From the NCBI GenBank assembly GCA_017554835.1, contig JAFZHO010000022.1, forward strand, positions 1-34,070: 34,070 nt of DNA, in the 5' to 3' direction. Positions 31,136 through 34,070 of this stretch are shown piece by piece. The DNA is from Clostridia bacterium. Its GTDB lineage: Bacteria; Bacillota; Clostridia; Oscillospirales; RGIG7773. How positions within the stretch are numbered: position 1 is the stretch's first letter; every line of letters starts with the position of its first letter. The position numbers and the translations under genes are program-made. The notes under the pieces are model-generated. The model was not told where the DNA came from. It searched no databases and worked only from the letters and a program-made list of their open reading frames with translations.

Positions 31136-34070
31136 AAAAAATAATCAGTTTTTTTATGGCGGTTGTTATGATTTTATGTAACTTTTCTGCTATTTGCGTA
31201 TTTGCGGCAGAAGAGGGAATGGGAACTATTGATGCCGTTACCGAGGAGACGATTTCCGAGGGATTAAGTTATAAAACCGTCAGAGCAACCCACTCAAAGC
31301 ATGGCATTCAGACTGCCTACGTTATGGAACTTTCGGACAGGCGAAATATTCTGCCTACGGTGGCCGTTAATAATAATATTCGCTCTTCAAGCAGAATGAC
31401 CACGAAAATCAAAAACGAAACGGAAAAAGGCAAAAAGGTTTTTGGCGGAGTTAACGGAGACTTTTTTGCAATGGCAACGGGAATTCCTCTTGGAAGCGTT
31501 ATTGAAAACAAAGAGGTTCTCTCAGCGGGAACAGATGCAAACGCTATCGGATTTCGCGCAAATGGAACGGTAGTTATCGGCAGGGCGGATTTTAATATTT
31601 CCATGACTATCGGAAAAACCTCCTACGACGTGGATTATCTTAATAAAAATGCTTCAAAATGGGGACTTTATCTTCTTACGGACAGATACCAGTCAACCAC
31701 CAAAGGCGATGGAACATACGGCACCGAAATCGTTATAAGAGTTGATTCGGGGGTTTTGAAACTTTCGGAAGAGGTTTCGGGAACCGTTGTTGACGTGAGG
31801 AAAAATACGAATTCAAATATAATTCAAAAAAATCACATGGTGCTTTTCGTGCCAAATATTGATTCTGATATAAATAAGGCAAATAATACTCTAGTTGGCG
31901 AAAAAGTCACCTTAAAGGTAACTGACGATTCGGGACTTTGGAAAGACGTTACTCAGATGATTGGCGGAGGGGATATTTTAGTCAAAAACGGACAGGTTCA
32001 GTCCGGTTTTGATAGCAGTATCTCGGGAAAAACAAGCCGTACCGCCGCAGGAGTTAAAGAAGATGGAACCATAGTTCTTTTTGCTCTTGATAAAAAAGAA
32101 GGGCTTTCAAACGGGCTTGATTTAAAATCCGTTGCAGAATATTTAAAAAGTATGGGCTGCATAACGGCCATTAACCTTGATGGCGGCGGATCAACTACCA
32201 TGCATATTCGCAAGGGGGATGCCTTAAAAATCGTTAATAACCCACTTGATGGTTCGGAAAGGTCAGTTACAAACGGGATTATTTTTGTTTCCAGAGATAG
32301 CCAAAACCAGTTATATCTCTCAATGGGAAGCGATGCCTTATACCTTGCCTCAAACTCCGTATATACGGATAAGGTATATGGAGTTCGTGACGGCGTTAAA
32401 TGGGATATCTCCGATAAAGTCAGCTATTCCTACGAGGGAACAGGGGCAAAGGTAAACAAAAATCAGATCATAGCAGATAATAAAGACGGAAAAGGCGTTC
32501 TTACTGCCACTTATGACGGAAAAAGCGCAAAAAGAAACGTTGAAATAGTTTCAAAAGCCGATAATATAATTATGGCGGGCAGTATGGATTCCCAAATGAA
32601 CATAAAAGCGGGAACGTCAAAAATCTTTCAGTTCTTTGCTTATAAAGAGGGAAAGGTAATAGCGTCTTCCCAGAATGCCTTCAAAGGAGAGATTTCTGGC
32701 GATATCGGAAAATATGATAATTCCACGGGGCAGTTTTTCGCAACGGAGTTCTATAAAAAAGGAAAGCTGAAACTTACGGGACTTTCTACCGAGAGGGTTT
32801 TTGATATAACCGTGGGGCAAAGGCCATTTATTATAGAGGACTTTGAAGAGGGCGGCACCCTTGATATAACATACGAAAAAGAAGACCTTGAAGCCACCTT
32901 TGAAAGACAAAGAGATTTGATAAAAGGTGCGTATAGCGGAAAAATCTCCTATAACGTAAAAGGAGATAAAGAGGAAATTATAAAAGTTTATCTCCCTGAA
33001 AAAGTTGATATATCAAAAGGAAAAAATCTATCCTTTCAGATGGCGGGAGAAGGGGTTTTCTCTTTCAATATAGATACTGAGGGCTTTGGTGATTACTCGT
33101 TCTACTATGAAGAAAAAGCAAATCCTGATGCCTTTGAAACTTATGATATGGATATAGTTTCCCAACTTGGAAAATGCCAGTTATATAATATTCTTGAACT
33201 TAAGGTCAAAGGTCAGGGAGAAATTTATATCGATGATATTCTTCTTGAAACCGACGGGATAATGAATAACGATACTATGCCTGAAATAAAATTTTCCACT
33301 TCTCTTGATAACATTCAAAAAGGGGATTTAATAAAATTCAAGGTAGAAAAACCTATCGACCAGTATGAAGTTATAGTAAATCATACTCAGGCGTTTATAA
33401 ACGAGGTTCCCGTTACCGTGACATATAAAAACGGGGAATATAGTATTCCCGTTTTGAATGAGTTTGATAGAGGATATGCCGTTTTGGAAATTATTGCAAG
33501 GGATAGAAGCGGAAATCATATCAGAAAAAATTATATCCTCAAGGGAAACAAGGCACCAACGGAATATACGCCCTATTCAGATACCAAAGATAATTGGGCC
33601 TACGATTATATAGAACTTGCAACGTCGAGAAAGCTTATGAAGGGCTCTGATGGAAAATTTTATCCCGAGAATAATCTGACAAGATACGAGTTTGCTCAGT
33701 TTATATCAAATTATTACGATCTATGGGAGAATTTTGAATATAATGTCTCTGAAGAAATTTCTTATGAGGATTTTGAAAAAATTCCCGACTGGGCAAAAAA
33801 AGCAGTTGCAAAAATGCATAAAAAAGGGATAATGGTGGGAAAAGAAACTTCCGATGGCGTTTATTTTAACGGTGATGACTACGTTACAAGGGCAGAGGTT
33901 ATAACCGCAATAGGCAGAATCGTTGATAATAAGATTTTCCAAAGGGAAGTAAATTATACCGATATGAATAAAGTTCCCGACTGGGCGAAAAAATACGTTT
34001 CTGTATGTTCGGGGCTCTCTATTGTTAAAGGTTATCCCGAAGGGGATATAAGACCTAATCAGAACATTAA
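31132..34070 (+). CDS. Phosphodiester glycosidase (NAGPA)-family surface protein with SLH domains (3' partial)
   Basis: The frame opens at TTG 31132, overlapping the prmC TGA, and stays open to the window edge; 979 residues are visible. A signal peptide covers residues 1-27 (MKKIISFFM... VFAAEE). A NAGPA domain spans about 70-390, with GGVNGDFFAMATGIPLGS near residue 103, IGGGDILVKNG near 280 and INLDGGGSTTM near 344. Beta-sandwich-like sequence follows, then SLH domains from about residues 814, 877 and 941, the third cut by the edge. NAGPA-type enzymes cleave N-acetylglucosamine from phosphodiester linkages, so a role in cell-wall polymer or exopolysaccharide turnover is likely. SLH domains should anchor it to the wall. 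Confidence 0.9.
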   Translation, partial: MKKIISFFMAVVMILCNFSAICVFAAEEGMGTIDAVTEETISEGLSYKTVRATHSKHGIQTAYVMELSDRRNILPTVAVNNNIRSSSRMTTKIKNETEKGKKVFGGVNGDFFAMATGIPLGSVIENKEVLSAGTDANAIGFRANGTVVIGRADFNISMTIGKTSYDVDYLNKNASKWGLYLLTDRYQSTTKGDGTYGTEIVIRVDSGVLKLSEEVSGTVVDVRKNTNSNIIQKNHMVLFVPNIDSDINKANNTLVGEKVTLKVTDDSGLWKDVTQMIGGGDILVKNGQVQSGFDSSISGKTSRTAAGVKEDGTIVLFALDKKEGLSNGLDLKSVAEYLKSMGCITAINLDGGGSTTMHIRKGDALKIVNNPLDGSERSVTNGIIFVSRDSQNQLYLSMGSDALYLASNSVYTDKVYGVRDGVKWDISDKVSYSYEGTGAKVNKNQIIADNKDGKGVLTATYDGKSAKRNVEIVSKADNIIMAGSMDSQMNIKAGTSKIFQFFAYKEGKVIASSQNAFKGEISGDIGKYDNSTGQFFATEFYKKGKLKLTGLSTERVFDITVGQRPFIIEDFEEGGTLDITYEKEDLEATFERQRDLIKGAYSGKISYNVKGDKEEIIKVYLPEKVDISKGKNLSFQMAGEGVFSFNIDTEGFGDYSFYYEEKANPDAFETYDMDIVSQLGKCQLYNILELKVKGQGEIYIDDILLETDGIMNNDTMPEIKFSTSLDNIQKGDLIKFKVEKPIDQYEVIVNHTQAFINEVPVTVTYKNGEYSIPVLNEFDRGYAVLEIIARDRSGNHIRKNYILKGNKAPTEYTPYSDTKDNWAYDYIELATSRKLMKGSDGKFYPENNLTRYEFAQFISNYYDLWENFEYNVSEEISYEDFEKIPDWAKKAVAKMHKKGIMVGKETSDGVYFNGDDYVTRAEVITAIGRIVDNKIFQREVNYTDMNKVPDWAKKYVSVCSGLSIVKGYPEGDIRPNQNI

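Overview
The window reads as a chromosomal segment of a low-GC, anaerobic, Gram-positive bacterium of the class Clostridia, probably a gut or host-associated member of the Oscillospirales or a relative. The evidence is AT-rich coding DNA with strong AGGAGG-type ribosome sites, a Trp T-box leader, S-layer-homology (SLH) surface proteins, indolepyruvate:ferredoxin oxidoreductase, acetate kinase, NiaR, TmcAL and a YqhQ/DUF1385-prmC pair. I see no rRNA, tRNA, CRISPR array, prophage or transposase gene.

Layout. 1-4434 is one operon for oxidative breakdown of aromatic amino acids: iorA (5' end outside the window), iorB, a phenylacetate-CoA ligase, a double-ACT protein and a PLP aminotransferase, closed by a strong terminator. 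4441-8330 holds a COG3910-like ATPase and a secreted BspA-type leucine-rich-repeat protein with three SLH domains. A minus-strand YwaF/TMEM164 membrane protein follows. 9111-12749 is a complete de novo NAD operon, nadA-nadB-nadC, with its own NiaR repressor gene and a near-perfect promoter overlapped by a candidate operator. 12761-14633 carries a two-gene chromate transporter and an SGNH hydrolase. On the minus strand, 14635-16259 is a lone trpB behind a Trp-specifying T-box and a possible 12-codon leader peptide. 16294-19340 is a three-gene unit of a PsiE-like protein, a diacylglycerol kinase-like lipid kinase and a nitrilase-GDPD fusion. 19392-23956 is a 1473-residue secreted glycan-active protein. 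23959-27052 holds a small membrane protein and tmcAL on the minus strand, divergent from ackA.

27005-28573 is the most unusual stretch. A unit of terminator, XRE repressor and divergent SLOG-family gene has been duplicated in tandem. The first SLOG copy is a truncated scar whose tail seems to come from the 3' end of ackA. Each repressor copy faces a different palindrome (CCATATATGG or CGATATATCG), and the repressors differ mostly in the DNA-binding half. A MITE-like inverted-repeat element of about 146 bp abuts the intact SLOG gene and supplies its stop codon. The window closes with pncC/cinA, yqhQ-like DUF1385, prmC and a phosphodiester-glycosidase-SLH surface protein that runs off the right edge.

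How the genes fit together. The aromatic amino acid operon would feed reduced ferredoxin and aryl-acetyl-CoA. AckA provides acetate/ATP interconversion, and TmcAL uses acetate and ATP for tRNA acetylation. NadABC, NiaR and PncC cover NAD synthesis and recycling. The LRR-SLH, phosphodiester glycosidase-SLH and CBM9-like proteins suggest an S-layer-type, glycan-rich surface.
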